DNA from: Sphingobium lactosutens DS20
GTDB taxonomy: Bacteria; Pseudomonadota; Alphaproteobacteria; Sphingomonadales; Sphingomonadaceae
DNA: 64,000 nt
Direction of reading: 5' to 3'
Assembly (NCBI RefSeq): GCF_000445105.1
Contig: NZ_ATDP01000074.1
Coordinates: 37,326-101,325, forward strand
In this document: positions 1 through 8,398 of the stretch, piece after piece
Layout of the letters: each line of letters opens with the position of its first letter
Position numbering within the stretch: position 1 is the first letter of the stretch
Notes under the pieces: model-generated
Database searches by the model: none
What the model saw: the letters and a program-made list of their open reading frames with translations, nothing else
Told to the model about the DNA's origin: nothing
Translations under genes and position numbers: made by a program

Positions 1-295
1 AGCGCGCGGAATCCCTCAATGTGGTGAGATCCTCCATGTGGGTCAGGAAGGTATAGACCCGATTGACGATCTCGATCATGAGCGACTTCATCTCGGCATC
101 CGAAATGCGCGAGAGCTCAGACCAGGGGATCTCGCCGAAAGGCGTCACCACCTTTACGTCACTGAAGTCTCCCGACAGGCTGTCCGGCGCCGTTCCCGCA
201 TGAAGCTCCTCAAGCCGGCTATTGCGTACACATTGCTCGACGAGGGCAAGGGCGATCCGACGTGCCGCCCGGTCCGGAATTGCGTCGTCTGGCAC
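1..295 (-). CDS. hypothetical protein, 3' end outside window
   Basis: A minus-strand reading frame starts with GTG at 295 and is still open at the left edge, giving at least 98 residues. A strong Shine-Dalgarno (GGGAGGA) lies about 7 nt upstream of the GTG, and no ATG offers a better start. The visible protein begins VPDDAIPDRAARRIALALVEQ and later has an acidic/hydrophobic stretch (FGEIPWSELSRISDAEMKSL) that looks like a folded helical protein. I do not recognise the family. It is oriented with the genes to its right, 183 bp downstream of the HU hairpin, so it may be a separate unit. Confidence 0.6.
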   Translation of the reverse strand, partial: MPDDAIPDRAARRIALALVEQCVRNSRLEELHAGTAPDSLSGDFSDVKVVTPFGEIPWSELSRISDAEMKSLMIEIVNRVYTFLTHMEDLTTLRDSAR

Positions 296-477
296 GGGCT
301 TATCCTCCCTTTCGACAAACGCGCCAGCACCTCGTATCGCGGTAGCATATCGTTGTTCCCGACCGCTGGAGCTTGCGTTCGACAGCCGCGTCTAGCGCAA
401 AGCTGTGGGTCGCGGTGCAAATCTCCCAGGGAAACAGGGTGGCTGGCGTCGCTTGCCGCCCGAAGTCTTGCGCTCCT

Positions 478-509
478 GACCGGCAGCGGGTGTAGAGACG
501 CTGCCGGTC
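478..509 (-). terminator. strong hairpin after the HU gene
   Basis: Perfect 11-bp inverted repeat (GACCGGCAGCG ... CGCTGCCGGTC) with a 10-nt loop, starting 8 nt beyond the HU-like stop codon. There is no T-run, so it may act as an mRNA 3'-stabilising or Rho-assisted terminator rather than a classical intrinsic one. Confidence 0.55.
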
Positions 510-516
510 CAGCTGT

Positions 517-792
517 TCATGCGTTCAGCTTGTCCTTCACCGCCTTGGCGGGGGCGAAGGTCAGCTTCCTGGCTGCAGCAATCTGAATTGTTTCACCGGT
601 TGCTGGGTTGCGGCCTTCGCGCGCAGCCGTTTCCTTGACCTTGAACTTGCCGAACCCGTTGAGCGAGATCTCCTCGCCGCTGGCCGCAGCCTGTGCGATG
701 GCCGCGAATACGGCATCGACCGCTTTGCGCGCCTCGGCCTTGCTCACCCCCGACTCAGCGGCCAGCGCGTCGGCAAGATCACTGTTGTTCAT
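517..792 (-). CDS. HU/IHF-family DNA-binding protein
   Basis: A 91-residue protein, the usual HU length, beginning MNNSDLADALAAESGVSKAEA. It carries the family signature around residues 44-60 (EISLNGFGKFKVKETAAREGRNP), including the conserved GFG and the RNP tip of the DNA-bending arm. HU proteins coat and bend DNA; plasmid-borne copies often modulate host nucleoid and transfer genes. The ATG at 792 is preferred to a TTG two codons earlier because GGGAG lies at the right distance. It is monocistronic: a hairpin follows it and the next upstream gene ends at 839. Confidence 0.93.
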   Translation of the reverse strand: MNNSDLADALAAESGVSKAEARKAVDAVFAAIAQAAASGEEISLNGFGKFKVKETAAREGRNPATGETIQIAAARKLTFAPAKAVKDKLNA

Positions 793-838
793 GCACAAAC
801 TCCCATAGTGTTGATGTGGTTGGGTCCAGACTGGCCCT

Positions 839-1753
839 CTATATCCTTGCCTTCAATTCAGCCAGTTTTTCCTGGCATAGCTCGTTGACGACATTGCCGA
901 GCAGTTCAATCCGCTCGGAGAGATATGTAAACTCTTCGTCGTTCATCTGAAACCAGTCAGAATGCCGCGCCTTCACATAGGCGTCCTTGAGTTTGAGGAA
1001 GCGCGCCTCAAGTTTGCGCTTGTCGCGCGGCCAGACATCGATGAGCCTGGGCGACAGCTTCTCCGCCAACTGACGCAGGAATTTGATGTTGTGGCTGTAT
1101 GGCGTATAGAAGGTGAAGACGAGCAGAATGCAATAATAGAGCCGCTCGCACGCCTGCTGCAGGTTGTAGGCAGCGTCCGGGTACAGCTTGGCCTGATAGA
1201 AAAATTGAAATCCCATACGCGATGATACGGCCAGCCCGAACCACTGGTCATAGTAGGTTTTGGCCATGTCGTACGCCTCCTGCGGCGTCTTTGGCTTTGG
1301 CTTGTGCAATTCGCTGTCATCGGCCTGGTAGAGCGCGATACCGTCGCGCGCCACGTCCATGAAGAAATAACGGCCATGTGCCAGTCCATCGTTCACCTCC
1401 TGCAGCGTGTGAACGATGAAATTTACCGGCGTGCGCAGCCTGTTGAGGATCATGGTCTCCCGGTCTATCCGCTCAGCCGCCTTTTCCCAATATTCCAGAC
1501 GGTCCGTCAGCTCCTTCTGGTTGACGATGATGAGCAGGTCAAAATCCGAGCGATAGCCTCTCTTGGTGTGCGGTTCATGAACCCAGCGCCCGGTCGCGTA
1601 TGAACCGTACAGGATGATCTTGAGGATGCGGCCCAGCTTGCGCGGGCCGTTCGGTTGGCCATGCGCATCGTCGAATTCCTCGAACAGGATCTGGATCACT
1701 CGATCGAGTTGGCGCCGCTTGTTGGCTGGCAGATGGTCGAGTTCTGTCCTCAC
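839..1753 (-). CDS. nucleotidyltransferase (MNT) with C-terminal HEPN domain
   Basis: A 304-residue protein. The N-terminal half has the minimal nucleotidyltransferase signature GSYATG (residues 50-55) followed by DFD (70-72), the metal-binding pair of the pol-beta superfamily. The C-terminal half, from about 180, is helical with the look of a HEPN domain (region ERLYYCILLVFTFYTPYSHN). In MNT/HEPN systems the transferase adenylylates and silences the HEPN RNase; here both are in one chain. The GTG start at 1753 overlaps the stop of the upstream PIN gene (GTGA), so translation is coupled. A longer upstream extension in this frame runs through the PIN gene and was rejected. Confidence 0.8.
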   Translation of the reverse strand: MRTELDHLPANKRRQLDRVIQILFEEFDDAHGQPNGPRKLGRILKIILYGSYATGRWVHEPHTKRGYRSDFDLLIIVNQKELTDRLEYWEKAAERIDRETMILNRLRTPVNFIVHTLQEVNDGLAHGRYFFMDVARDGIALYQADDSELHKPKPKTPQEAYDMAKTYYDQWFGLAVSSRMGFQFFYQAKLYPDAAYNLQQACERLYYCILLVFTFYTPYSHNIKFLRQLAEKLSPRLIDVWPRDKRKLEARFLKLKDAYVKARHSDWFQMNDEEFTYLSERIELLGNVVNELCQEKLAELKARI

Positions 1754-2211
1754 GGTACTTCCACTGCTCCATTTAACAGAGCGTCCAGGAGGGGATGACG
1801 TGCCTCCGCGAACGGATTGGCGACGGTTACGCCGCCCCAGGTGAAGCCATCCCGCAAATCCTCGGAGAGCAGGAGGCGGCAGCCGGACTGGGACGCTGCC
1901 GCAAGAATGACGGCGTCCCAGGTCGGCAACAAATGGTCGGCTTCCAGATCGAAGGCTGAGAGCATCACGTCGGCCGAGATCTCGACGGTGGGAAAGGTAT
2001 CGCGCCAAGCGAGAAGCGCTTCGCGCGCCTGGGCGGGTGGGCGCCCGGCCTTCCGTACCAGGACGGTGAACAACTCTCCCAAAACCTGCACGGGAATGAC
2101 CGTACTTTGAATCGGAAGCAGGCGTACGAGCGCGATCGCCGTTGCCCGCTTGGCGGGATTATTCACGCCCTCGGCATAGACAAGAATGTTGGTGTCCAGC
2201 GCGATCTTCAT
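1750..2211 (-). CDS. PIN-domain toxin (VapC-like RNase)
   Basis: A 153-residue PIN domain protein: MKIALDTNILVYAEG at the N-terminus supplies the first acidic residue (D6). E46 (QVLGELF), D99 (WDAVIL) and the E117/D118 pair (LSEDL) complete the metal-binding cluster. Such proteins cleave tRNA or other structured RNA and are neutralised by a cognate antitoxin. It overlaps the Phd/YefM-like antitoxin upstream by 4 nt (ATGA) and the MNT-HEPN gene downstream by 4 nt, so the three form one coupled operon. Confidence 0.88.
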   Translation of the reverse strand: MKIALDTNILVYAEGVNNPAKRATAIALVRLLPIQSTVIPVQVLGELFTVLVRKAGRPPAQAREALLAWRDTFPTVEISADVMLSAFDLEADHLLPTWDAVILAAASQSGCRLLLSEDLRDGFTWGGVTVANPFAEARHPLLDALLNGAVEVP

Positions 2212-2450
2212 CGTTCGTCGTAAAGCTCGTCACGCGTCCAGCGCCCGATCTGCACGATGTCCTGACGCGCCAGGCGGGCAAGCAAGACAGCACGGGCTCC
2301 TGATGTCGCTTCCTCTTCCCGATCGGCGGGAATTATCCGCGCGACGGGGCGACCGTGACTCGTCACGACATAGCTGTTGCCGTCACGGACACCGCGCAGA
2401 ATCATGGAAAACTTCCGATTTGCATCAGCCGCAGAGACTGCCTGTTCCAT
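2208..2450 (-). CDS. Phd/YefM-type antitoxin
   Basis: An 80-residue protein beginning MEQAVSAADANRKFSMILRGV. It has the Phd/YefM pattern of an N-terminal beta-hairpin/helix DNA-binding fold followed by SYVVTSHGRPVARIIP and a charged C-terminal tail (RWTRDELYDE) that would bind the toxin. It directly precedes and overlaps the PIN toxin, the standard antitoxin-first order. The family normally autoregulates its promoter. An ATG four codons further upstream is possible; M at 2450 fits the family N-terminus better. Confidence 0.83.
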   Translation of the reverse strand: MEQAVSAADANRKFSMILRGVRDGNSYVVTSHGRPVARIIPADREEEATSGARAVLLARLARQDIVQIGRWTRDELYDER

Positions 2451-2952
2451 TGATCGGCCCAAAAATAGTTATATTACCTACTCTACCGCGTGCGCGCCGA
2501 CTTGCAAGAATTTTCGACGTGGCCGCTCGATCTTTTGCGTTCAGGCAGATCGCTCGCCTCAAAGTGGGCGTCAGTCGTTCTTGCACCTCACGAAGACGTG
2601 GCGCGGCTTCGCAAATCTCGATGTTCAAGCCGCGGACGGCATCGCTTATGGTCTTGCCATGATGAGGAACGATTCGCGCCAGGGCTCTCTGTTTCTTGAT
2701 GGCGACCTGCCATCCGTTGAACGCGGCCGGGTGGCGGGACATGGCAGGGACATCCCTGACCCGCCGGCCGACGCGCCGGGCGATGATGTCCACATGCGCA
2801 TCCAGCGCCATCCTGCGACGAAGGGGCTTTTCCGCAGCTGGTGGCGCCGGCTGGTCGGCGTTCGGTGACGTAGTCATTTGCGCGCGGCAGCGAATCCGCC
2901 AAACTCCGACGAGCGATCGCACGAACTTCAGCGTCTCATCAGGGTTCGGCAC
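2425..2952 (-). CDS. uncertain hypothetical protein
   Basis: An open frame of 175 codons from a GTG at 2952 (or 150 from the ATG at 2877) that begins PNPDETLKFVRSLVGVW and is rich in Arg and Ala. I recognise no family. It overlaps the antitoxin start by about 26 nt, which is unusual, and a plus-strand frame of similar length covers the same stretch. It could be a remnant of a gene disrupted when the toxin modules accumulated. If it is not coding, 2451-3006 has no gene. Confidence 0.3.
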   Translation of the reverse strand: MPNPDETLKFVRSLVGVWRIRCRAQMTTSPNADQPAPPAAEKPLRRRMALDAHVDIIARRVGRRVRDVPAMSRHPAAFNGWQVAIKKQRALARIVPHHGKTISDAVRGLNIEICEAAPRLREVQERLTPTLRRAICLNAKDRAATSKILASRRARGRVGNITIFGPINGTGSLCG

Positions 2953-3006
2953 AGGTCTCGGCGGTCGTTCGACGCTGGAAGACCGGATGACGACCAGTTC
3001 AGGGGT

Positions 3007-3867
3007 CTACTTTATGCCGTCTTTGGCAAGCTGACTGACCTTGGCGTGAAAGAACCGCTCGCTCCACAGCGAGAGGGATTTCGCTTCGGTCGGACGCAGG
3101 AAGCGAGCGACGTCGCCCGCCGCTGCCGTCCAGTCAATCAAACTTATCTTCTCGACCAGGGTATCGACGAGCCACCCGCCATCGTAATCCGCATCGAGCC
3201 TACCCTGCCAGGGGCCAGCCTGCTGCAGCGCGGCGGCGAGCAGAGACAGGTTCAGGGGCACATGATGTGCAACATACCAGGAGAAGTCGAACCAGTCGCG
3301 GCCCTTGAGATAGGGCCGGCAGAGCAAGGCATGAATCTTGAGCGCGAAATTTGATGGCAGATCCTGGTGTCGTACCTCGTAATCGGCGGGGAAGTCGAGA
3401 AAGGTCGTGGCTTCTCCCGAGCCCGCCGGAGGATTGGTGTCGATCTCGAGCTTGATCTTGATCGTCCTGGCGCGGTTCGAGCCTGCAAAACGCAGGTTGA
3501 GCTGGGTCGCAATCGAATCGTTCTTCAGGACAGCCTCGCGCACGGCCCTGTCCATCTTTCCCTTCGGCTGCGCTTCGAGCTTGAGCCCGAACTGGGCGAA
3601 GATGTCGATCAGCGCCATGAGATAAGGTGACCATCGGAACGTTGCGTCGGGCTCCCGCAAAAGGAAATCGAGATCCTCCGAGAACCGCGGGAGGCCATGC
3701 AGGATCCGCAGGCTCGTGCCGCCCTGGAAAAGAGCGACGTCGAAAAAGTCGGCCCGCCAAAGAGCATAGAGAGCGATCTCCTGGATGATCTCCTTCATCG
3801 CATTCTCCTCCTCGACGGCGTTGGCGGCGCCGTAGTCACGGAGCTTCTTCTGGAGCATGTCAATCAT
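3007..3867 (-). CDS. abiEii: AbiEii-family nucleotidyltransferase toxin
   Basis: A 286-residue protein with the AbiEii/type IV toxin signature FQGGTSLRILHGLPRFSEDLDF. GGTS (49-52) and SEDLDF (63-68) are the nucleotide and metal-binding motifs of this nucleotidyltransferase family. Members transfer nucleotides to tRNA and stall growth; the system was first described as phage abortive infection. It lies 4 nt after the AbiEi-like gene in the usual antitoxin-then-toxin order. The ATG at 3867 is used because a longer frame would run into the antitoxin gene. Confidence 0.88.
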   Translation of the reverse strand: MIDMLQKKLRDYGAANAVEEENAMKEIIQEIALYALWRADFFDVALFQGGTSLRILHGLPRFSEDLDFLLREPDATFRWSPYLMALIDIFAQFGLKLEAQPKGKMDRAVREAVLKNDSIATQLNLRFAGSNRARTIKIKLEIDTNPPAGSGEATTFLDFPADYEVRHQDLPSNFALKIHALLCRPYLKGRDWFDFSWYVAHHVPLNLSLLAAALQQAGPWQGRLDADYDGGWLVDTLVEKISLIDWTAAAGDVARFLRPTEAKSLSLWSERFFHAKVSQLAKDGIK

Positions 3868-3871
3868 CGCG

Positions 3872-4546
3872 CTATACGCCGGGCGACGGAGAGCCGCCGG
3901 TCCCGACGGCATGCTCGACCGATCGGAGAAACTCGTTGACCGACTTGTGCTTGTAGACTCCCCAGAACATCGCAAATTCCCTAGCCGTGAGCGACTTCAG
4001 ATGGTCCTCATCGATACGCAGACCGCTTGTGAGCCAGCCAAGGTCCGTCCAGCTGATCTTGCGCAGGGCCACCAGATCGAGGAGCGCGCGCAGGGGAGTG
4101 GCGACGAATGCGGTGAGGCTTCCCAATTTCAGTCGCTCCACGCCGACCAGAAACTGATACGTCTCGATGGCGAGCGGATGATAGGAAAAGCGCCCCATGA
4201 CCGGTGTCTCAAATTCGAGCGTCTTGCGGCCAGGCGTCACGCTCGCAGTGATATACACCGCCTCGGGAATCCAGCCGTGATAGGCGAGGGCGGTCTCGAA
4301 CGAAACATAGCTGCCGGGAAGGAGAGCCTGCGCCACTGCGAAAGGATGAGGTGTTTCGGCGCTGACGGATCGCGGCAAGAGGTAAGTGCCGCGTTTCAGG
4401 CGAATGAGTGTTCCGTCTTTGAGCGCGCGGTTTACGAGCGCATAACGGCGCGCATCGCTGCCACCGATCGCTTCGGCCAACTGCCTTTCATCAAAAATGC
4501 GGCCTGCAAGCTTCCCATCGGACAGGCTCGAGCTCAGCACACTCAT
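3872..4546 (-). CDS. abiEi: AbiEi-family antitoxin / transcriptional regulator
   Basis: A 224-residue protein with the AbiEi layout. An N-terminal winged helix (LAGRIFDERQLAEAIGG ... ALKDGTLIRLKRGTYLL) binds the promoter. The C-terminal domain contains SYVSFETALAYHGWIPEAV, the best conserved stretch of the family. AbiEi antitoxins repress the operon and counteract AbiEii without direct protein contact. The ATG at 4546 (MSVLSSSLSDG) is taken; the frame continues open upstream toward the lysR gene but without family-like sequence. Confidence 0.85.
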   Translation of the reverse strand: MSVLSSSLSDGKLAGRIFDERQLAEAIGGSDARRYALVNRALKDGTLIRLKRGTYLLPRSVSAETPHPFAVAQALLPGSYVSFETALAYHGWIPEAVYITASVTPGRKTLEFETPVMGRFSYHPLAIETYQFLVGVERLKLGSLTAFVATPLRALLDLVALRKISWTDLGWLTSGLRIDEDHLKSLTAREFAMFWGVYKHKSVNEFLRSVEHAVGTGGSPSPGV

Positions 4547-4656
4547 AAAATTCCAGATACTTGCGAATTGTGAAAGTTTCAAGAATTTTATGATCGCAGG
4601 CCTTCTGGCAAGCTGGTGCCGAAGGGGCCGAGTTCGCCGAGCAGGGGCGTCGAAGA

Positions 4657-5607
4657 TCATCCTTCGACCGAACTAGGACGCGCCAGACTATCTCGCAGCG
4701 GATCGGACAGCCACTCGACACCCGCTCCGTTTGCCTCCTTCATATAGTCGACAAACGCCCGGACGACGGGGGAGACCTCCCTACGGCTCGGGAAGACCAT
4801 GCTGACCGGTAGCGGCGGTAGCGACCAATTCGGCAGCACGCGTTCGAGATGGCCGGCCAGAATGTCGTCTCCGCAAAGGTACGCTGTTACGGCGGCGATC
4901 CCGACGCCGCGCTTGACCAGCGCACAGATGGTCAGCACATCGTTGACCTCGACCCGCGCTGGCGGTTCGATGGTCTCGCTTTCATTGCCTCGCGTCAGAC
5001 GCCAATTTCGCGATCGTCCGGTTCCAGTCGACAGATCGACAATTTGATGGGACAGCAGGTCGCCGGGTATCTCGGGTCGGCCATGTTGGTCGAGGTAGGA
5101 CTTGGCCGCGCAGACATATTGCGAGAGTGTACCGAGCCGGGTGGCGACCAGCGTCGAATCCGCCAAGGGTCCCATGCGTATCGCGATGTCCACCTGTTCG
5201 GAAACCAGTTCGGCATTGCGGCTGGTAAGATCGACCGAAACCCTGACATCCGGATAGCGCTCCAGAAAGCCCGGCAACTGGCGCGCGAGAATGTTGATGC
5301 CGAACCCGATACCAGCGCTGACCGTCAATCGGCCACGCGGCGCCTCGGCGAGGCCGGCTGCAAAGGAAGCGGCATCTTCCAGACCTGCGAGGAGGTCACG
5401 CGACCTGTCGTGCAGCGACTGGCCGGCCTGCGTCAGGGCGACCTCACGCGTCGTGCGCTGGAACAATCGAATGCGCAGCGCCTGTTCCAGTCTGCTGATA
5501 GCGCGACTGACGCTCGACTTCGGCATCCCGAGCGCGATCCCTGCATCGGAGAAGCTTCTCAGAGCAGCAACCTTGTCGAAGACGCGCAGATCATTGAGGT
5601 CGATCAT
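4657..5607 (-). CDS. LysR-family transcriptional regulator
   Basis: A 316-residue LTTR of normal length. The N-terminal winged helix-turn-helix is clear: MIDLNDLRVFDKVAALRSFS, then MPKSSVSRAISRLEQALRIRLFQRTTR at about 28-54. The effector-binding domain starts near 90 (GRLTVSAGIGFG). It is transcribed divergently from the oxidoreductase operon at 5704-9680, the classic LTTR arrangement, so it most likely controls that operon and itself. The start codon lies 6 bp from a perfect inverted repeat (5613-5636). The inducer cannot be read from sequence. Confidence 0.93.
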   Translation of the reverse strand: MIDLNDLRVFDKVAALRSFSDAGIALGMPKSSVSRAISRLEQALRIRLFQRTTREVALTQAGQSLHDRSRDLLAGLEDAASFAAGLAEAPRGRLTVSAGIGFGINILARQLPGFLERYPDVRVSVDLTSRNAELVSEQVDIAIRMGPLADSTLVATRLGTLSQYVCAAKSYLDQHGRPEIPGDLLSHQIVDLSTGTGRSRNWRLTRGNESETIEPPARVEVNDVLTICALVKRGVGIAAVTAYLCGDDILAGHLERVLPNWSLPPLPVSMVFPSRREVSPVVRAFVDYMKEANGAGVEWLSDPLRDSLARPSSVEG

Positions 5608-5612
5608 GACCG

Positions 5613-5636
5613 CATTGTTCCATTAGATGAACAATG
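5613..5636. promoter_or_regulatory. inverted-repeat operator between lysR and its operon
   Basis: Perfect 8-bp arms CATTGTTC and GAACAATG separated by 8 nt, in the 96-bp divergent intergenic space and 6 bp from the lysR start codon. It contains the LTTR-style T-N11-A core. The most likely role is autorepression of lysR and inducible activation of the operon to the right. Confidence 0.7.
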
Positions 5637-5703
5637 AGTCCATTCAGCGGATCGATCCTTCGACCGAGTTTCATCGTTCTTCCTGCAGGCATTCTTGAAA
5701 GCG

Positions 5704-6558
5704 ATGATGATGAATACAACTCCAACGCTTGTTGTGGGCGCATCCGGCAAGTTTGCGGGCTACGTCGTTCCCGCCTTGGCTAAGCGGGCCGCGTATGTAC
5801 GCGGCATGATCCGCAGCGAAGACGATGCCGCGCGAATCCGCGACCAAGGGGCCGCAGAAATTGTGGTCGCGGATCTAACCGATCCGCCAAGCCTGGCTCG
5901 CGCGCTCGATGGCGTTGAATGCGTCTTTTATACCGCACCGGCTTTTATGCCGCGCAAGGCTAAAGTCGGCCGTGATTTTGTGGCCACGGCCCGCAACGCC
6001 GGCGTGCGGTGGATCGTCTTCTCATCGGCAGTCCACCCGGTCATCAACCGCCTGGTCAATCACGCCACCAAGGCGCCGGTCGAGGAGGCGATCCTCGACG
6101 CCAGGATGAAATACAGCTTCCTACATCCCGCGCTCTACTTCCAAAATTTTGCGGCCGGATGGGACAAGGTGGTCGATATCGGCACGCTCGCTGAGCCATC
6201 GTCCGTGGAGACGCGCTTTAGTCGGGCCGATTATCGTGATGTCACCGAGGTCGCGGCGATTGCGCTGACCGAAGATCGCCTGCTTTACGGAACGTTCGAA
6301 CTGCCCTCGGGGCGCTGGTTCAATCGACGTGATGCCGCCCGACTGATCGAGGACGCGCTCGGCCGCCCGATCCGGGCCGAACGCGTCGATCCAGACCCGA
6401 TCGATAACGTGGCCGCACCGATGCAGGCGATGTTCGCCCACTACGACGAGGCTGGTCTCCGCGGCAACACCCTGACTCGCCGCGCGAACCTAGGCCGAGA
6501 GCCGCGGAGTTTCGCCGCCTTCTTCCACGAGCTTGCGGACAGGGAAACCACTGTATGA
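5704..6558 (+). CDS. NmrA-like NAD(P)-binding protein
   Basis: About 284 residues with an N-terminal Rossmann motif (TLVVGASGKFAGYVVPAL), then IRSEDDAARIRDQGAAEIVVADLTDPPSLARAL, typical of the atypical short-chain dehydrogenase (NmrA/HSCARG) group. These act as redox sensors or quinone and isoflavone-type reductases. Three consecutive ATGs at 5704-5712 make the exact start uncertain; a TTG at 5695 is also possible. It is the first gene of the LysR-linked operon and overlaps the SDR gene by 4 nt (ATGA). Confidence 0.82.
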   Translation: MMMNTTPTLVVGASGKFAGYVVPALAKRAAYVRGMIRSEDDAARIRDQGAAEIVVADLTDPPSLARALDGVECVFYTAPAFMPRKAKVGRDFVATARNAGVRWIVFSSAVHPVINRLVNHATKAPVEEAILDARMKYSFLHPALYFQNFAAGWDKVVDIGTLAEPSSVETRFSRADYRDVTEVAAIALTEDRLLYGTFELPSGRWFNRRDAARLIEDALGRPIRAERVDPDPIDNVAAPMQAMFAHYDEAGLRGNTLTRRANLGREPRSFAAFFHELADRETTV

Positions 6559-7292
6559 GGACCGATCGAACCGTCGTCGTGACGGGTGCGGCGGGCGGCA
6601 TGGGCCGGCCGTTCGTCGAGCGCTTCATCGCCAATGGCGATACCGTGCTGGCCACCGACACCAGCGAAGACGCGCTCGCCGAACTATCCGAGGCGATCCC
6701 CGTAAACCGTCTGATCGTGAAGGCGAGTGACATAACCAGCGAGAACGACAATGCCGCGCTTGCGGAACTGGCGCGTGAGAAGACGGGGCGGGTCGATGTT
6801 CTCGTCAATATCGCCGGCGTCTACCCGGTTCAGGGTTTCCTAGAGATGAGCGTCGAGGACTGGCGCAAGATCGTCGACATCAACTTGACGGGCACGGCGC
6901 TGATGTGTCGCGCAATGCTTCCGCTGATGACCGGACGCGGCTGGGGCAGGATCGTCAACATCGGTTCGGCTTCGGTCAACGAAGGCGTCGCCGGCCAGGC
7001 GCATTACGTTTCCGCCAAGGCGGGCGTGCTCGGTCTTACCCGCAGTCTCGCGCGCGAGTTCGGCGCTGAAGGCATCACAGTCAACCTGATCGCGCCCGGC
7101 GTCACCGTCACTCCCAACGCGGCCAAGGCGCTGCCGAAGGCGATCCAGGAAGCGCAAATCGAGAAGCGCGCGATCCGCAGGGAGGAAAAGCCCGAGGATT
7201 TGGTCGGCGCCGCCTTCTTCTTCGCCTCGCCCGATGCCAATTTCATCACTGGTCAGACGCTTGTCGTCGACGGTGGACTGAACATGAGCTGA
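6555..7292 (+). CDS. short-chain dehydrogenase/reductase (SDR)
   Basis: A 245-residue classical SDR. It shows the cofactor loop TGAAGGMG (residues 10-17), the NIAG motif near 85, a catalytic Ser around 138-140, YVSAK with Y151 and K155, and the C-terminal GQTLVVDGG signature. D35 after the second strand suggests NAD rather than NADP. It would oxidise a secondary alcohol or reduce a ketone. It is translationally coupled to the NmrA-like gene and followed 11 nt later by the flavin oxidoreductase, so the enzymes probably act on one substrate series. Confidence 0.92.
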   Translation: MRTDRTVVVTGAAGGMGRPFVERFIANGDTVLATDTSEDALAELSEAIPVNRLIVKASDITSENDNAALAELAREKTGRVDVLVNIAGVYPVQGFLEMSVEDWRKIVDINLTGTALMCRAMLPLMTGRGWGRIVNIGSASVNEGVAGQAHYVSAKAGVLGLTRSLAREFGAEGITVNLIAPGVTVTPNAAKALPKAIQEAQIEKRAIRREEKPEDLVGAAFFFASPDANFITGQTLVVDGGLNMS

Positions 7293-7303
7293 AGGAAAGC
7301 GAT

Positions 7304-8398
7304 GTGACCGACCTCTTCTCCCCGATGGACCTTCACGGTATCTTTCTCCCCAACCGCATCTGGATGTCGGCTATGACGCGCACGCGCGCGACGCCTGACA
7401 ACGTACCGACCCCGCTGATGGGCGAGTATTTCGCCCAGCGCGCGGCAGCCGGACTCATCGTCACGGACTGCACGGCCGTGTCGGAACAGGGCAGGGGCGT
7501 CATCAACGGCCCCGGCATCTGGCGCGAGGACCAGATCGAAGGATGGCGGATCGTAACCGACGCGGTCCATGCCGCGGGCGGGCGCATCTACTGCCAGCTC
7601 TGGCACTGCGGCCGTGTCGCCCATCCCGACATGCGCGAGGGCGCTTTGCCGGTCGCGCCGTCGCCGCTGCCGGCCGATGGCAAATTCAAATTCCCCGATC
7701 GCGAGGTCGATTTCCCGATCCCGCGCGAGCTTGCGGCCGACGAAATCCCCGCGATCATCGCCGACTTCGCACGAGGCACGCGTAACGCGCGCGACGCGGG
7801 CTTCGATGGCGTCGAGTTGCACGCCGCCAATGGCTATCTCCATGACCAGTTCCTGCAGGACGTCAGCAACAAGCGCACCGACGACTGGGGCGGAAGCATC
7901 GAAAATCGAGCGCGGCTGATCCTCTATACCGTCGACGCGATGGCTGACGCCTGGGCGATCGAGCGCGTCGGTGTGCGGCTTGCGCCTTCTATCTCACTTT
8001 ATGGCATGGGCGACAGCGATCCGCTCTCGACCTTCGGTCATGTCGTCCGCGAACTCGACGAGCGCCGGATCGGCTGCCTCACGATGTTGGAACCCAACGC
8101 CAAGGATCGCGAGAATGGCGTCGCGATCGCCGCCGTCGCAAAGACCTTCCGACCGATGACCAGCGTACCCTTCATCGTCAACACCGGGTTCGATAAGGCC
8201 AAGGGCATGGCCGCCATCAAGACCGGCGACGCCGACGCGGTGGCTTATGGCGTCTCATTTCTCGCTAATCCCGATCTCGTCGAACGCTTCGAGGTGGACG
8301 ACGAAAAATTCAACAAACCCGATCCGTCGACGTTCTACGGTGTCGGCGCAGAGGGCTACACTGACTATCCAACTATGGCCACCGGAGCGGCGCGATGA
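7304..8398 (+). CDS. Old Yellow Enzyme-family flavin oxidoreductase (NemA-like)
   Basis: A 364-residue TIM-barrel FMN enzyme. The opening LFSPMDLHGIFLPNRIWMSAMTR and the motif HAANGYLHDQFLQDVSNKRTDDWGGS place it in the Old Yellow Enzyme family. These proteins use NAD(P)H to reduce activated C=C bonds, nitro groups or maleimides. GTG at 7304 is the start, with GAAGGAA about 6 nt upstream. It overlaps the hydrolase by 4 nt (ATGA). In place of the His-His pair, the active site shows the H-x-x-N form (HAAN). Confidence 0.92.
   Translation: MTDLFSPMDLHGIFLPNRIWMSAMTRTRATPDNVPTPLMGEYFAQRAAAGLIVTDCTAVSEQGRGVINGPGIWREDQIEGWRIVTDAVHAAGGRIYCQLWHCGRVAHPDMREGALPVAPSPLPADGKFKFPDREVDFPIPRELAADEIPAIIADFARGTRNARDAGFDGVELHAANGYLHDQFLQDVSNKRTDDWGGSIENRARLILYTVDAMADAWAIERVGVRLAPSISLYGMGDSDPLSTFGHVVRELDERRIGCLTMLEPNAKDRENGVAIAAVAKTFRPMTSVPFIVNTGFDKAKGMAAIKTGDADAVAYGVSFLANPDLVERFEVDDEKFNKPDPSTFYGVGAEGYTDYPTMATGAAR

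Noticed and set aside
38..586. 182-codon plus-strand frame at the left edge
   Set aside because: It overlaps the HU-like gene and a minus-strand frame with a strong Shine-Dalgarno; composition is that of a shadow.
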